From the NCBI GenBank assembly GCA_934169775.1, contig CAKPOI010000033.1, forward strand, positions 1-15,365: 15,365 nucleotides of DNA, in the 5' to 3' direction. The translations under genes were made by a program, and so were the position numbers. The stretch is from an uncultured Clostridia bacterium (lineage in GTDB: Bacteria > Bacillota > Clostridia > TANB77 > CAG-508). Of this stretch, positions 1-7,895 are shown piece by piece. The number at the start of each line of letters is the position of its first letter. The stretch's first letter is position 1. The notes beneath the pieces were generated by a model. That model was not told where the DNA came from, ran no database searches, and saw only the letters and a list, made by a program, of their open reading frames with translations.

Positions 1-974
1 CTATAATTTCCCCATGCACTACTATCCGAATTAATATTTGCAGTTGTTAGTTTTCCTTTTACTTCTAAATATTTACACACTAAATCCCATTGAATTCCAA
101 ACATTAAACTGCTTGTATAATTATTATTTGGTGTCATCTCTTTAGCTAAAGCTTGAGCTTCACTACAATATACATAATTATATGGTATTGCATCCTTTTG
201 GCTTATGGCTTTTGGTGAAGAACCTATTACTATATTTGAATGTGAACTTCTTGCATTTGTTGTTTCTGTTGTAGTTCCTTCTATTCCTGCTTCATATCTT
301 CCTATCCAGAATCCTCCATAAGTATATACACTTTTTAACATTTTTTGATATGCTGTTTTATATTCATCATATGTTAATCCGCATCCATTTGTCAAAGCTT
401 TTTGTGCTTCTGTTAAATTAGATGTACTTGCTGTTACTAATGTACTTCCATCTTTTGCATACCATTCATCTGTCCAATCACTTCTAGTTTGAGAAGCTGA
501 ACCATTTCTATATACTCCTGCATATGCTATTAATTTATTTTTTATATCTGTATAATTTTGTTCTGTTAATGTGTTTGTTGTATCTATTGTTAAGCCTGTA
601 AATACTGTTGTTTTTGGAACTTCTATCCAAACCCACTCATTATTATTTTTATCTTTTATTACTATCCCTTTACTTGCATTTGATTCTATTACAGTTGAAT
701 TGGCAGGTAGTGCTCCTGCTGGATTTGTATCTGCTATATTTAAATTGTTAAAGTTTATTGTATTGTTTAAAATATCTTCCATATTTGATAGTGTTTTTTC
801 TTCTTCTTTCTGAGCTAGCTCAGTTTTTTCCTTTGCTTCTTTTGCTCTAGTTAAAATTCCATTATCTCCACTCAATGCTGCTATTGTCACTCCAGCCAAT
901 ATTAAGAGTACAATGATTGTAATCACTAATGCTATTAGTGTGATTCCTCTTGTGTTTTTCTTCGTTTTGTTCAT
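1..974 (-). CDS. Prepilin-like protein with formylglycine-enzyme-like C-terminal region (3' end outside window)
   Basis: The gene reads leftward from ATG at 974-972, with GGGAGA about 8 nt upstream; 324 codons are visible and no stop is reached. Residues 1-10 form a short basic leader ending RG, followed by ITLIALVITIIV and a hydrophobic helix to about residue 29. This resembles a type IV prepilin signal cut after Gly10, although the usual Glu at mature position 5 is Ala. A charged coiled stretch (about 38-60, KEAKEKTELAQKEEE) follows, as in pilin alpha-1 helices. Further on, GGFWIGRYEAG and the later QALAKEM and WDLVCKYLE segments resemble the FGE-sulfatase/C-type-lectin-like fold. I infer a surface or pilus-like protein displaying a ligand-binding domain. 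No pilus assembly genes are visible. The signal is well supported; the fold call is weaker. Confidence 0.75.
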   Translation of the reverse strand, partial: MNKTKKNTRGITLIALVITIIVLLILAGVTIAALSGDNGILTRAKEAKEKTELAQKEEEKTLSNMEDILNNTINFNNLNIADTNPAGALPANSTVIESNASKGIVIKDKNNNEWVWIEVPKTTVFTGLTIDTTNTLTEQNYTDIKNKLIAYAGVYRNGSASQTRSDWTDEWYAKDGSTLVTASTSNLTEAQKALTNGCGLTYDEYKTAYQKMLKSVYTYGGFWIGRYEAGIEGTTTETTNARSSHSNIVIGSSPKAISQKDAIPYNYVYCSEAQALAKEMTPNNNYTSSLMFGIQWDLVCKYLEVKGKLTTANINSDSSAWGNY

Positions 975-1454
975 CCCAAAATCTCCCTTCTTTTCTCAAA
1001 TTATTTTTTATTAAGCTTTCAACTTAACAAAAAAGCAAAAAACTAGCTTTACTTACAGTATTAACTATTTTATAAAATTTTATACTTTATTACAAAAACT
1101 TTTTTTATAAATCAGTATTGCATTTTTTGTTAGTATATGTTATATAATTAGCTATATGCTTTTACTAAAGTTGAAAGATTAACATACCTTTTTAAAAATG
1201 TTTTTATGAAATATAACTTATAGAATTATATTTTAAAAATTTTATTTAAAGGCTTTATTTTTTTATTTCACGGCTATTTTATCATATAAATAGTTTTTAT
1301 AAAACATACTAAAAGTGCACCTTTAAACTAAATTCATATTAATATTTTATACACTTATTTTTGCTTTTTTCTATTTATTTTTTCAATTCACAGTTTTTTG
1401 TTGCACATTATTCACATATATACAGTTGTACATTTTTGAGTTTTGCATTTTTTC
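975..1454. other. AT-rich intergenic region without a recognisable gene
   Basis: About 480 bp of very AT-rich sequence between the divergent pilin-like gene and ssrA. I see no ORF with a ribosome binding site, no convincing hairpin plus T-tract, and no RNA family. The promoter of the minus-strand pilin gene should lie here, but I could not single out a good hexamer pair. Confidence 0.6.
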
Positions 1455-1483
1455 TTGACTTTTATTTGGCACCATTGTATAAT
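1455..1483 (+). promoter_or_regulatory. Sigma-A promoter of ssrA
   Basis: TTGACT at 1455-1460 and TATAAT at 1478-1483 are separated by 17 bp. The mature tmRNA 5' end (1494) lies about 10 nt downstream, so transcription starts at or very close to the mature end. Confidence 0.9.
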
Positions 1484-1493
1484 TAATTTATAT

Positions 1494-1848
1494 GGGGATG
1501 TAATGGTTTCGACATATTACTAGAAGTATAGATAGCAAGTAGTGGATTCTCGTTGGCCACTTAAAAAACGAGAGCTTAAATATAAATGCAGATAATAATA
1601 GAGAATTTGCTTTAGCTGCTTAGTTGCAGCTTCGCTTTACCTTTAGGCCTACACTATTGGATAAGGTGTCATTTTTGTAGGAAACAAAACTGCTTTTGCT
1701 CCTAAAGTAGTGGGTATTTTTAAGAGCTATAATTTTATTTATCCTGTTTGTTGGAGAAATATTTTTGAATTTAAATAACAAACTAAACTTGTAGAATTTT
1801 ATTCGGAAGGTTTTATGGACAGGAGTTCGACTCTCCTCATCTCCACCA
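1494..1848 (+). ncRNA. ssrA: Transfer-messenger RNA (tmRNA)
   Basis: tmRNA rescues ribosomes stalled on broken mRNAs, adding a degradation tag to the unfinished protein together with SmpB. The 5' end GGGGATG pairs over 7 bp with CATCTCC just before the encoded 3' ACCA, forming the acceptor stem. The 5' part carries the conserved TAATGGTTTCGACA block, and the 3' part carries the tRNA-like T-arm GGAGTTCGACTCTCC. The tag frame lies at 1588-1623. The encoded CCA ends at 1848, giving 355 nt, a normal size for a one-piece tmRNA. It has its own promoter and terminator and is therefore a single-gene unit. Confidence 0.97.
1588..1623 (+). other. tmRNA proteolysis-tag reading frame
   Basis: Resume codon GCA at 1588-1590, then GAT AAT AAT AGA GAA TTT GCT TTA GCT GCT and TAG at 1621-1623. 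The tag is ADNNREFALAA, added after the alanine carried by tmRNA itself. The ALAA end is the usual recognition end for ClpXP-type proteases. Confidence 0.93.
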
Positions 1849-1881
1849 AAAAATTAATTATTGTATTAGATGAATTTTAAG

Positions 1882-1909
1882 AAATCAACTGCCAAAAGTT
1901 GATTTTTTT
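1882..1909 (+). terminator. Rho-independent terminator of ssrA
   Basis: AAATCAACT (1882-1890) pairs perfectly with AGTTGATTT (1897-1905) around a 6-nt loop, and the T-run continues to 1909. It lies 34 nt past the tmRNA CCA end. Confidence 0.85.
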
Positions 1910-1954
1910 GATATATTTTTGGTTAAAAATTTTATTAGAAAATAAGAATTTCAT

Positions 1955-1982
1955 TTAACTTTTTTTATAATCTGTGTATAAT
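1955..1982 (+). promoter_or_regulatory. Predicted promoter of the short structured RNA
   Basis: TATAAT at 1977-1982 with a weaker -35, TTAACT (1955-1960), 16 bp upstream. The -10 region and the bases just after it (TATAATAAATATAGG) are identical to those of the antisense RNA promoter at 8748-8776 on the other strand. Confidence 0.6.
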
Positions 1983-1988
1983 AAATAT

Positions 1989-2083
1989 AGGAAATGAATA
2001 ACCGCAGTGAATGCGGTTACCACTACATAAAAGTATAACAACACATTCGCAATATTGGCATAGTGGAATGTGTTGTTATTTTT
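1989..2083 (+). ncRNA. Orphan antisense-antitoxin-like small RNA (predicted)
   Basis: About 95 nt bounded by a promoter and a strong terminator, with no ORF. It has two hairpins: ACCGCA/TGCGGT at its start, and a 12-bp terminator stem. It matches the antisense RNA of the toxin locus (8653-8741, minus) in promoter, order of hairpins and long stretches of sequence, including GGAAATGA, AATGCGGTTACCAC and ACATAAAA. No toxin gene lies opposite it, where the other locus has one: the minus-strand CDS ending at 2139 is unrelated. It may be a remnant of a lost toxin-antitoxin pair or a trans-acting regulator. Expression is predicted only. Confidence 0.55.
2037..2083 (+). terminator. Terminator hairpin, possibly bidirectional
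   Basis: AACAACACATTC (2037-2048) pairs over 12 perfect bp with GAATGTGTTGTT (2066-2077), followed by ATTTTTA. Read on the minus strand it lies about 60 nt past the stop of the 2139-2774 gene and could also end the nuclease operon, although the T-tract on that side is weaker. Confidence 0.8.
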
Positions 2084-2138
2084 ATTCCTTATCTATAATC
2101 AAATTTACATAATTGTAATTTCAGAAGAATATTATTAT

Positions 2139-2774
2139 CTAATTTTTATATGTTCCATTCTCAAATTTAATGACACTACCTTCACTAATATTATTTAAGA
2201 GTTCTTTTGGAAAATCAAATTCTTCAAAAACTTCCCCATCATTTTTAGTTATATCAATCAGTGAAACTTTATCGTTATCTTTTTCTACAAATTCATATAA
2301 ATGTCTTTCTACTCTATGTTCTGCCATCTTTATATTTTGTTCTTCTAATAGTTTATCTAAAAGATTATCTAATTCTTCTTTTACTAGATTTGTAGTTTCT
2401 TTATCTACAATGTAGGCTTCATTTTCTAAATGTAATACACTTCCAATTGTTGCATCTTGTGGTACTTCATTTTTAGCTATTTTTATTATTTTATGTGTGT
2501 TTTCTGGATTGCACAAAGTAGCAAGATATGTGTCTTTTTGGTCATATATGTAATACATATCACCTTTTTCTATTGTTTTTTCAGCATATTTTTGTAATAT
2601 TTCATTTCTTTCTATTAGCATTTTATCTCTATATTCTGTTGTTAGATTTTTATTATTTATTATATTTTCACTGTTATTTCTTTCTAATGTGTTATTTAAT
2701 TCTTCCATAAATTTTTCTACTATTTTGCTGTTTTTTAAATTTTCTGCTAAATTATTAAATATTTCTAGTTTCAA
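2139..2774 (-). CDS. Protein of unknown function with two DUF3006-like modules
   Basis: I choose the TTG at 2774-2772. It lies 8 nt after a strong AAAGGAGG, whereas the upstream in-frame ATG at 2801 has no ribosome site and would place that site inside the gene. The product is 211 aa, with no signal peptide or membrane helix. The N-terminal third is helical and charged. A middle segment (VPQDATIGSVLHLENEAYIV followed by DKETTNLVKEELDNLLDKL) and the C-terminal segment (FPKELLNNISEGSVIKFENG) each resemble DUF3006, a small fold found in clostridial proteins, often beside secreted nucleases or ComEC-like genes. It follows the nuclease gene by 47 nt in the same direction, so the two are probably co-transcribed. 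An inhibitor or accessory role for the nuclease is only a guess. Confidence 0.7.
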   Translation of the reverse strand: MKLEIFNNLAENLKNSKIVEKFMEELNNTLERNNSENIINNKNLTTEYRDKMLIERNEILQKYAEKTIEKGDMYYIYDQKDTYLATLCNPENTHKIIKIAKNEVPQDATIGSVLHLENEAYIVDKETTNLVKEELDNLLDKLLEEQNIKMAEHRVERHLYEFVEKDNDKVSLIDITKNDGEVFEEFDFPKELLNNISEGSVIKFENGTYKN

Positions 2775-2821
2775 TAAGCCTTCCTCCTTTCCTTTTGGCA
2801 TTTTTTGATATTTTTTATCTT

Positions 2822-3640
2822 TTAGTTTTTGGAACTTTCTCCTGTTTTATAATTTATTGTAATTCCTGGTTGTACATTATATACAAATACATTAAAAGAA
2901 ACGCCTTCTCCTTTGTCTTCTACAGAATATGCTTCCATTTGTACTCCTTTTGCTAATAAATTATTGCCTTCAAAATATGGTGTTACTCTATATAAGACAT
3001 GGTTGTTATTATTTGCTTTTGTTTTTATATATTCTGCTACTTTATTTTCAAAATCTAACATTCCTGTTACATTAAAATATCTTGTTCCTGTTATTAAATT
3101 TTTTTCATTAGCATTTTCTGCAGCTAATTGATATCCTATTAAATGACATCTATTGTATAAAAATTCTCCATTATACTTTTTTTGTTTCCATCCACTTGGT
3201 TTTACAGAACTTATATCTCCTCTTTTTTCTCTTTCTGCTGGCATTATTTCTTTGCATATATTTGCATATGCCACTCCACATCTTCCTAGGCTATCTAGCT
3301 CTGAATATTTTTCAAATGGTTCTGTTGTATTTTTTTCTTCTTCTGAAAATTCTGGCGTGTTTTTGTTTATATATACATATGGATCTTTTTCATATTCTGG
3401 TATGTCTTTTAATTCATATGAATTTGCTTCTACTGTTTCGTTTGTACTTTTTGTTGATGTTTCATTTGCTATTTCTGTTATACTTTTATTTGATATTTCA
3501 TTTGCTTTTTGTATTGCTTGATTTAATTCTGGATAATAATATCCTAATATTCCTATAATTACTGTTATTGCTAGTGTTATCAAATATTTGTATATGTTTT
3601 GCTTTTTGTATTTTTGTCTATTGTTTTTTGTTTGTTTCAT
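2822..3640 (-). CDS. Membrane-anchored DNA/RNA non-specific endonuclease (EndA/NucA-like)
   Basis: A 272-aa protein with a basic N-terminus and one hydrophobic helix at residues 18-37, giving a signal anchor with the rest outside the cell. A Ser/Thr/Asn/Glu-rich linker (about 45-110) leads to the nuclease domain (about 115-265). The beta-beta-alpha metal motif is YNRCHLIGYQL, with catalytic His166, a variant of the DRGH motif, and NLITGTRYFN carries the metal-binding Asn181. The family cuts DNA and RNA without sequence preference and serves in DNA uptake, nutrient scavenging or biofilm turnover. It is first in a two-gene operon with the DUF3006-like gene. AAAGGA lies 12 nt before the ATG. It is divergent from the ger operon, so both promoters must lie in 3641-3798. 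Confidence 0.88.
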   Translation of the reverse strand: MKQTKNNRQKYKKQNIYKYLITLAITVIIGILGYYYPELNQAIQKANEISNKSITEIANETSTKSTNETVEANSYELKDIPEYEKDPYVYINKNTPEFSEEEKNTTEPFEKYSELDSLGRCGVAYANICKEIMPAEREKRGDISSVKPSGWKQKKYNGEFLYNRCHLIGYQLAAENANEKNLITGTRYFNVTGMLDFENKVAEYIKTKANNNNHVLYRVTPYFEGNNLLAKGVQMEAYSVEDKGEGVSFNVFVYNVQPGITINYKTGESSKN

Positions 3641-3798
3641 CTTTTATCACATTCCTTTATCTTTCAACTCGGATTTTATTTTATCATATTTTTGAAAAAT
3701 TTGGTATAGTTTTTTTAAATTTGTGGATAATACATTTGAGAAGATATTTAAATTTATTTTTTCTTAAATAGTTAAATTTGAAAGGATTAAAATTTTCT

Positions 3799-5520
3799 AT
3801 GAATTTAAAAGATATGATTTCTTCATTATTTACATGCAAACAGCCTGAAAAGCATAGTTTTGTTCTTTTGGAAAATAATGAGGAAGAAAGTAATTCTAGT
3901 AATAATCAAAATTCAAAAAATAATGCAAATGTTCCGGAAAATAAAAATATTTTTCCTGCTTTATCAGTTAATTTGGAATATGTTAAAACTAAATATAATT
4001 CTATGATAAATAGTGATATTATTATAAGAGAGTTTACTTTGAATGCACGTGGCAAACAGTATGCTGCTTTTATTCTTTACATTGATGGAATGATTGATAC
4101 TGATATTATGAATAAATTTATTTTAGAACCTCTTATGCTTAAAAATCGTAGTAATATGTACGATGGTGACCAAAATCGTATTATTTCAGAGGCTGTTACA
4201 AATAATATTACTGTTAGAAAAGTTAAAAAGTTTGATCTTTCTGAATATATTTTGAGTTGTTTAATGCCTCAAAATTCAGTTGAACAATATAGTGAGTTTG
4301 AGAAAGTTTTTAATGATATTAATTCCGGAAATTGTGCTTTGTTTATAGATACTTTAACTATTGCTTTTGATATTGATGTTAAAGGTTTTAAACAACGTAG
4401 TGTGGAAAGGCCTCAGAATGAAATTGTTATTAATGGTGCCCATGAGGCCTTTGTAGAAAATATTCGTACAAATACTTCTTTAATTAGACGTAATGTGCAT
4501 AATGAAAATCTTGTTATTGAAAATATTTCTATTGGAAAAATTACTAAAACTCCTTGTGCTCTTTGTTATGTTCAAAATATTGCAAATTCAGATTTGGTGG
4601 CTGAAGTTAGATATCGTTTAAATAATATTGAAGTTGATTCTTTACTTTCTACTGGACAGTTAGAACAATTAATTATTGATTCTAATGTAATGGATACTCC
4701 TCAAGTTTTGTCTACTGAAAGGCCTGATAAAGCTAGTAGTTATTTATTAGATGGTAGAGTTATTGTTTTGGTTAATGGTACACCTTATGCTCTAATTGCT
4801 CCTGCTATTTTTACTGATTTTCTGGGCTCTCCTGATGATAAAAATATGAAGCCTTCTTTTTCTAATTTTGTAAAGTCTATTCGCATATTAGCTGTTTTTT
4901 TTACATTGCTTTTGCCTGGGATTTATGTTGCTGTTAGTAATTTTCACTCTGAAGTTTTACCTACTGATTTATTGTTTTCTATTTTGGCTTCAAGAGAAAA
5001 TGTGCCTTTCCCAGTTATTTTTGAGATTTTGATTTTGGAGATTTCGTTTGAATTAATTAGAGAAGCAGGTTTGCGTGTTCCTTCTCCTATAGGTACTACT
5101 ATTAGTATTGTTGGTGCTTTGGTTCTGGGGCAAGCTGCAGTTTCTGCTGGTATTGTTAGCCCTGTTTTAGTAATTATTGTTGCTATGACTGGTATTTCTT
5201 CTTTTGCTATACCTGATTTTTCTTTTAGTTTCCATTTGCGCTTATATAGATTTATTTTTATTTTTTTGGGATATTGTTGTGGATTTTTAGGTATTGGACT
5301 TGGTTTATTTGCTTATATTTCTATTTTGTGTGATATGAAATCTTTTGGTGTTCCTTATATGGCTGGTATTTCTCCTTTTAGTAAAACTAAAGGTCATTCA
5401 TATTATTTACCTCCTATTTGGAAGCGTGAATATCGTGCTCAATATTTGGATACTAAAAAAGATGAAAAACAAGAAAAAATTGCTATGAAATGGAAGTTCC
5501 CTTTTTTACACACAAGATGA
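3799..5520 (+). CDS. gerAA: Spore germination receptor A subunit (GerA family)
   Basis: This is the A subunit of the germinant receptor in the spore inner membrane, which senses nutrients together with the B permease and the C protein. I start it at ATG 3799, 12 nt after GAAAGGA. An in-frame TTG at 3778 has no ribosome site. The product is 573 aa. A Ser/Asn/Glu-rich linker (about 25-52) precedes the soluble domain (about 55-340), which holds the GerA signature ERPQNEIVINGAHEAF and NTSLIRR (about 203-231). The C-terminal membrane part (about 360-515) has several helices, including RILAVFFTLLLPGIYVAV and the conserved PSPIGTTISIVGALVLGQ. A short basic tail follows. Codons end mostly in T, unlike most genes nearby. 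The family is certain; which paralogue (GerA, GerB or GerK) is not. Confidence 0.95.
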   Translation: MNLKDMISSLFTCKQPEKHSFVLLENNEEESNSSNNQNSKNNANVPENKNIFPALSVNLEYVKTKYNSMINSDIIIREFTLNARGKQYAAFILYIDGMIDTDIMNKFILEPLMLKNRSNMYDGDQNRIISEAVTNNITVRKVKKFDLSEYILSCLMPQNSVEQYSEFEKVFNDINSGNCALFIDTLTIAFDIDVKGFKQRSVERPQNEIVINGAHEAFVENIRTNTSLIRRNVHNENLVIENISIGKITKTPCALCYVQNIANSDLVAEVRYRLNNIEVDSLLSTGQLEQLIIDSNVMDTPQVLSTERPDKASSYLLDGRVIVLVNGTPYALIAPAIFTDFLGSPDDKNMKPSFSNFVKSIRILAVFFTLLLPGIYVAVSNFHSEVLPTDLLFSILASRENVPFPVIFEILILEISFELIREAGLRVPSPIGTTISIVGALVLGQAAVSAGIVSPVLVIIVAMTGISSFAIPDFSFSFHLRLYRFIFIFLGYCCGFLGIGLGLFAYISILCDMKSFGVPYMAGISPFSKTKGHSYYLPPIWKREYRAQYLDTKKDEKQEKIAMKWKFPFLHTR

Positions 5521-5590
5521 TTTTTATACTAGTTTTTATTTTTAGAATTATATTTATATTTTTTATAAAGTTAGATTGGAGGATTTAAAA

Positions 5591-6679
5591 ATGACATATT
5601 CTAAAATTAGTTCTACTGAAGCTGTATTTATGATTGTTACTGTAATTGTTGCACATACTTTGTCTTCTCTTCCACAAAATTTAATTAATAATACAAAGTC
5701 AAGTACTATTATAAATTTAATATATGTAGGTTTTATTACAATATTTGTTTCTTATATTATTTATAGATTACTTAAAAATTTTGCTTCTGAAGATATTATT
5801 GATATTTCTGAATATCTTGGTGGTAAGGTTTTTAAGTCTATTGTTGGTGTGTTATTTTTATTTTACTTTATTTTTAGTAGTGCGAGTTTACTTAGGGAAT
5901 TTTGTGAAGGTCTTCACATTGTATTTTTTCCTATGACTAACATTGTTTTTATTATTATTTCTTTTGTTTTTGGAATGATTATTAATAATTTGCTTTCTTT
6001 TGGTAGTAATGCAAAGGCTATTTCTGTTGTTTTTCCAATAGTTCTTGCTAGTGTTGTGTTTTTATTTGTTGGTAATTTAGGCCATTTTTCTTTTCAAAAT
6101 ATTTATCCTATTTTAGGTAAAGGTTTTGTTAATACTTTTATTACCGGTATTGGTAATATTGGTGCTTTTGGTGGGATTTCTTGTTTGTATTTTCTTCCTC
6201 CTTTTTTAAAGCAACCTGATAAAATGAAAAATATTTGTTTGTTTTCTGTTATTATTGGGACTATTTATCTTGTTCTTTCTATTTCTACTATTTTACTTAT
6301 TTTTTCTATTTTTGTTGGTGCTGGTAAAGTTTTGCCTTTTTATTCTTCTGCTAGATATATTGAATTTGGTTCTTTTTTTCAAAGGCTTGAATCATTATTT
6401 ATGATTATTTGGATTTTGGAAATTTGTTGTTATTTGATTATTGCTAATAGATTTTCTATGAATATTATTAAAAAATTGACTAATTTAGAAAGTGACAAAC
6501 CATTTGCATTTATTATTCCTATTATTATTTTCGGTATTTCTCTTCTTTCTAAAAACTATGCTACTACAAGGTATTTTGAATCTAAAATTTATTTTTATTT
6601 AATCTATTTTGTAGTTTTACTTCTTGGTATTGGCATTTTGATATTAGCTAATTTTAAAAAAAAGAAAGATTTTAAATAA
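5591..6679 (+). CDS. gerAB: Spore germination permease, receptor B subunit (GerAB/GerKB family)
   Basis: The start is ATG 5591, 8 nt after GGAGG. The upstream TTG at 5576 overlaps that ribosome site and is rejected. The product is 362 aa, almost wholly hydrophobic, with about ten membrane helices, as in the spore permease family of the APC superfamily. The N-terminus KISSTEAVFMIVTVIVAHTL matches the family start, where a short polar segment enters helix 1, and a basic KKKKDFK tail ends the protein. In known receptors this subunit binds the amino-acid germinant. It lies 70 nt after gerA and 21 nt before gerC in one operon. Coding bases are very T-rich. Confidence 0.93.
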   Translation: MTYSKISSTEAVFMIVTVIVAHTLSSLPQNLINNTKSSTIINLIYVGFITIFVSYIIYRLLKNFASEDIIDISEYLGGKVFKSIVGVLFLFYFIFSSASLLREFCEGLHIVFFPMTNIVFIIISFVFGMIINNLLSFGSNAKAISVVFPIVLASVVFLFVGNLGHFSFQNIYPILGKGFVNTFITGIGNIGAFGGISCLYFLPPFLKQPDKMKNICLFSVIIGTIYLVLSISTILLIFSIFVGAGKVLPFYSSARYIEFGSFFQRLESLFMIIWILEICCYLIIANRFSMNIIKKLTNLESDKPFAFIIPIIIFGISLLSKNYATTRYFESKIYFYLIYFVVLLLGIGILILANFKKKKDFK

Positions 6680-6700
6680 TTTTGAAAGGAGTCTTGTATT

Positions 6701-7837
6701 TTGAAACATACTATTAAAATATTAATTTTTATACTTATTTTTGTTATTTTAACAATATTTTTTTCTCCGTCTTTTTCTAAAGTTTCTATTGATAATATTG
6801 CTGTTGTTGTTGCCATGGGCATTGATACTGATTATGATACTCAAAGTAATATTAAAGTTTCTTTTCAATTTACTGATGCTTCATCTGTTTCTGAATCTGG
6901 TAGTACTGAAAATTCTCCTTCTATTTTAAAAACAGTTTCCGCTTCTTCCATAAGTTCTGCTATAAATCTTATGAATACCCTTATTGATAAGGAAATAACT
7001 CTTTCACATTGTAAATTAATTGTTTTTTCTGAAGAGATTGCTAAAGGTAATATTGCTAATGATATTTGTACTTTGATTAATAATACCCAAGTTCGTCCAA
7101 GTGCAAATATTGTTGTTAGTAAATGTACTGCTCAAGAGTATATAGAAAATTCTAAACCTTTATTTGAACCTTTGATTTCTAAGTATTATGAGGTTTTTGT
7201 AAGTTCTAGTCAGTCTACTGGTTATACTGTTAATGCTGAAATAGGTGACTTTTTTGATAAAATGGTTTGTAATGATTGTGAACCTTATGCTATTTTAGGC
7301 TCTCCTTCTAAAAATATTGGAATAGCTGTTTTTAAAGATGGCTCTCTTGTTGGTGAATTAAATGCTATTGAAACTTTGTCTTTTATGTGTATTAGTAATG
7401 ATGTTAAGGGTTTTCAAATTTCTGTTCCTAATCCTAATGCTGAAAATGAATATATTGATGTTTATTTGACTCCTTCTAAAAAGTCTAAAATTAAGGTTTC
7501 TTTGGTTAATGGCTCTCCATTTGTTACCATAGATTGTAAGTTCTCTGGAAAAATTCTTTCAATGGATAAAAATGCTAATTATTTGGATTGTAAAGCTTTA
7601 GCCGATGTTTCTACTTCTTGTGATAAATATTTGGAATATGTTTTTTCTGAATATCTTTATAAGACTTCTAAAGTTTTTAAGTCTGATATTAGTGGTATTG
7701 GTAAATATGCTAAAAAATTATTTATTACTTCTGATTCTTTTGAATCTTTTAATTGGTGTGATTCTTTTTCTGATTGCTTTTTTGATGTTTCTGTTAAATC
7801 AAATGTAAAATCTGCTTCTTTGATAAGTAATCCTTAA
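6701..7837 (+). CDS. gerAC: Spore germination receptor C subunit, Ger(x)C family, without lipobox
   Basis: It starts at TTG 6701, 9 nt after AGGAG, and gives 378 aa, a normal length for the family. After a hydrophobic segment (residues 5-21) comes SKVSIDNIAVVVAMGIDTD (27-45), matching the usual REINELAIVTAIGID block of GerC proteins. Later blocks (LIDKEITLSHCKLIVFSEEI, and the C-terminal domain with EYVFSEYLYKTSKVFKSDI) also fit. GerC proteins are normally lipoproteins cut at an LxGC lipobox, but here the equivalent positions read FFSPSFSKV and no Cys occurs near the N-terminus. The protein is therefore probably held by its N-terminal helix rather than by lipid. It is last in the operon. Confidence 0.9.
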   Translation: MKHTIKILIFILIFVILTIFFSPSFSKVSIDNIAVVVAMGIDTDYDTQSNIKVSFQFTDASSVSESGSTENSPSILKTVSASSISSAINLMNTLIDKEITLSHCKLIVFSEEIAKGNIANDICTLINNTQVRPSANIVVSKCTAQEYIENSKPLFEPLISKYYEVFVSSSQSTGYTVNAEIGDFFDKMVCNDCEPYAILGSPSKNIGIAVFKDGSLVGELNAIETLSFMCISNDVKGFQISVPNPNAENEYIDVYLTPSKKSKIKVSLVNGSPFVTIDCKFSGKILSMDKNANYLDCKALADVSTSCDKYLEYVFSEYLYKTSKVFKSDISGIGKYAKKLFITSDSFESFNWCDSFSDCFFDVSVKSNVKSASLISNP

Positions 7838-7841
7838 ATGG

Positions 7842-7880
7842 TGCTTTTGGGGACGGAGCTGATGCTTTTGGGGACGGAGC
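7842..7880 (+). repeat. Tandem 18-bp repeat containing GGGGACGG
   Basis: TGCTTTTGGGGACGGAGC occurs at 7842-7859 and again, identical, at 7863-7880 (period 21). It is G-rich in an AT-rich region and lies 4 bp after the gerC stop. From general knowledge, GGGGACGG motifs occur as dispersed repeats near REP-associated (Y1) transposases in Firmicutes. No such transposase is in the window. Confidence 0.85.
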
Positions 7881-7895
7881 AAGAAAAACACTGCC

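Noticed and set aside
571..813. Plus-strand ORF opposite the pilin-like gene, and similar ORFs opposite the nuclease, helicase and transposase
   Set aside because: They lie opposite clearly coding frames, lack ribosome sites and have the low-complexity hydrophobic composition expected from reading AT-rich genes backwards.
2775..2801. ATG at 2801 as start of the DUF3006-like gene
   Set aside because: There is no ribosome site before it, while a strong AAAGGAGG lies inside this extension at the right distance for TTG 2774.
3778..3798. TTG at 3778 as the gerA start
   Set aside because: There is no ribosome site upstream. The bases at 3780-3786 themselves form the site for ATG 3799.
3641..3798. 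Sigma-G promoter of the ger operon
   Set aside because: Expected for a forespore operon, but I found no pair of -35 and -10 elements with proper spacing. TACATTTGAG near 3730 is only a partial -10 match.
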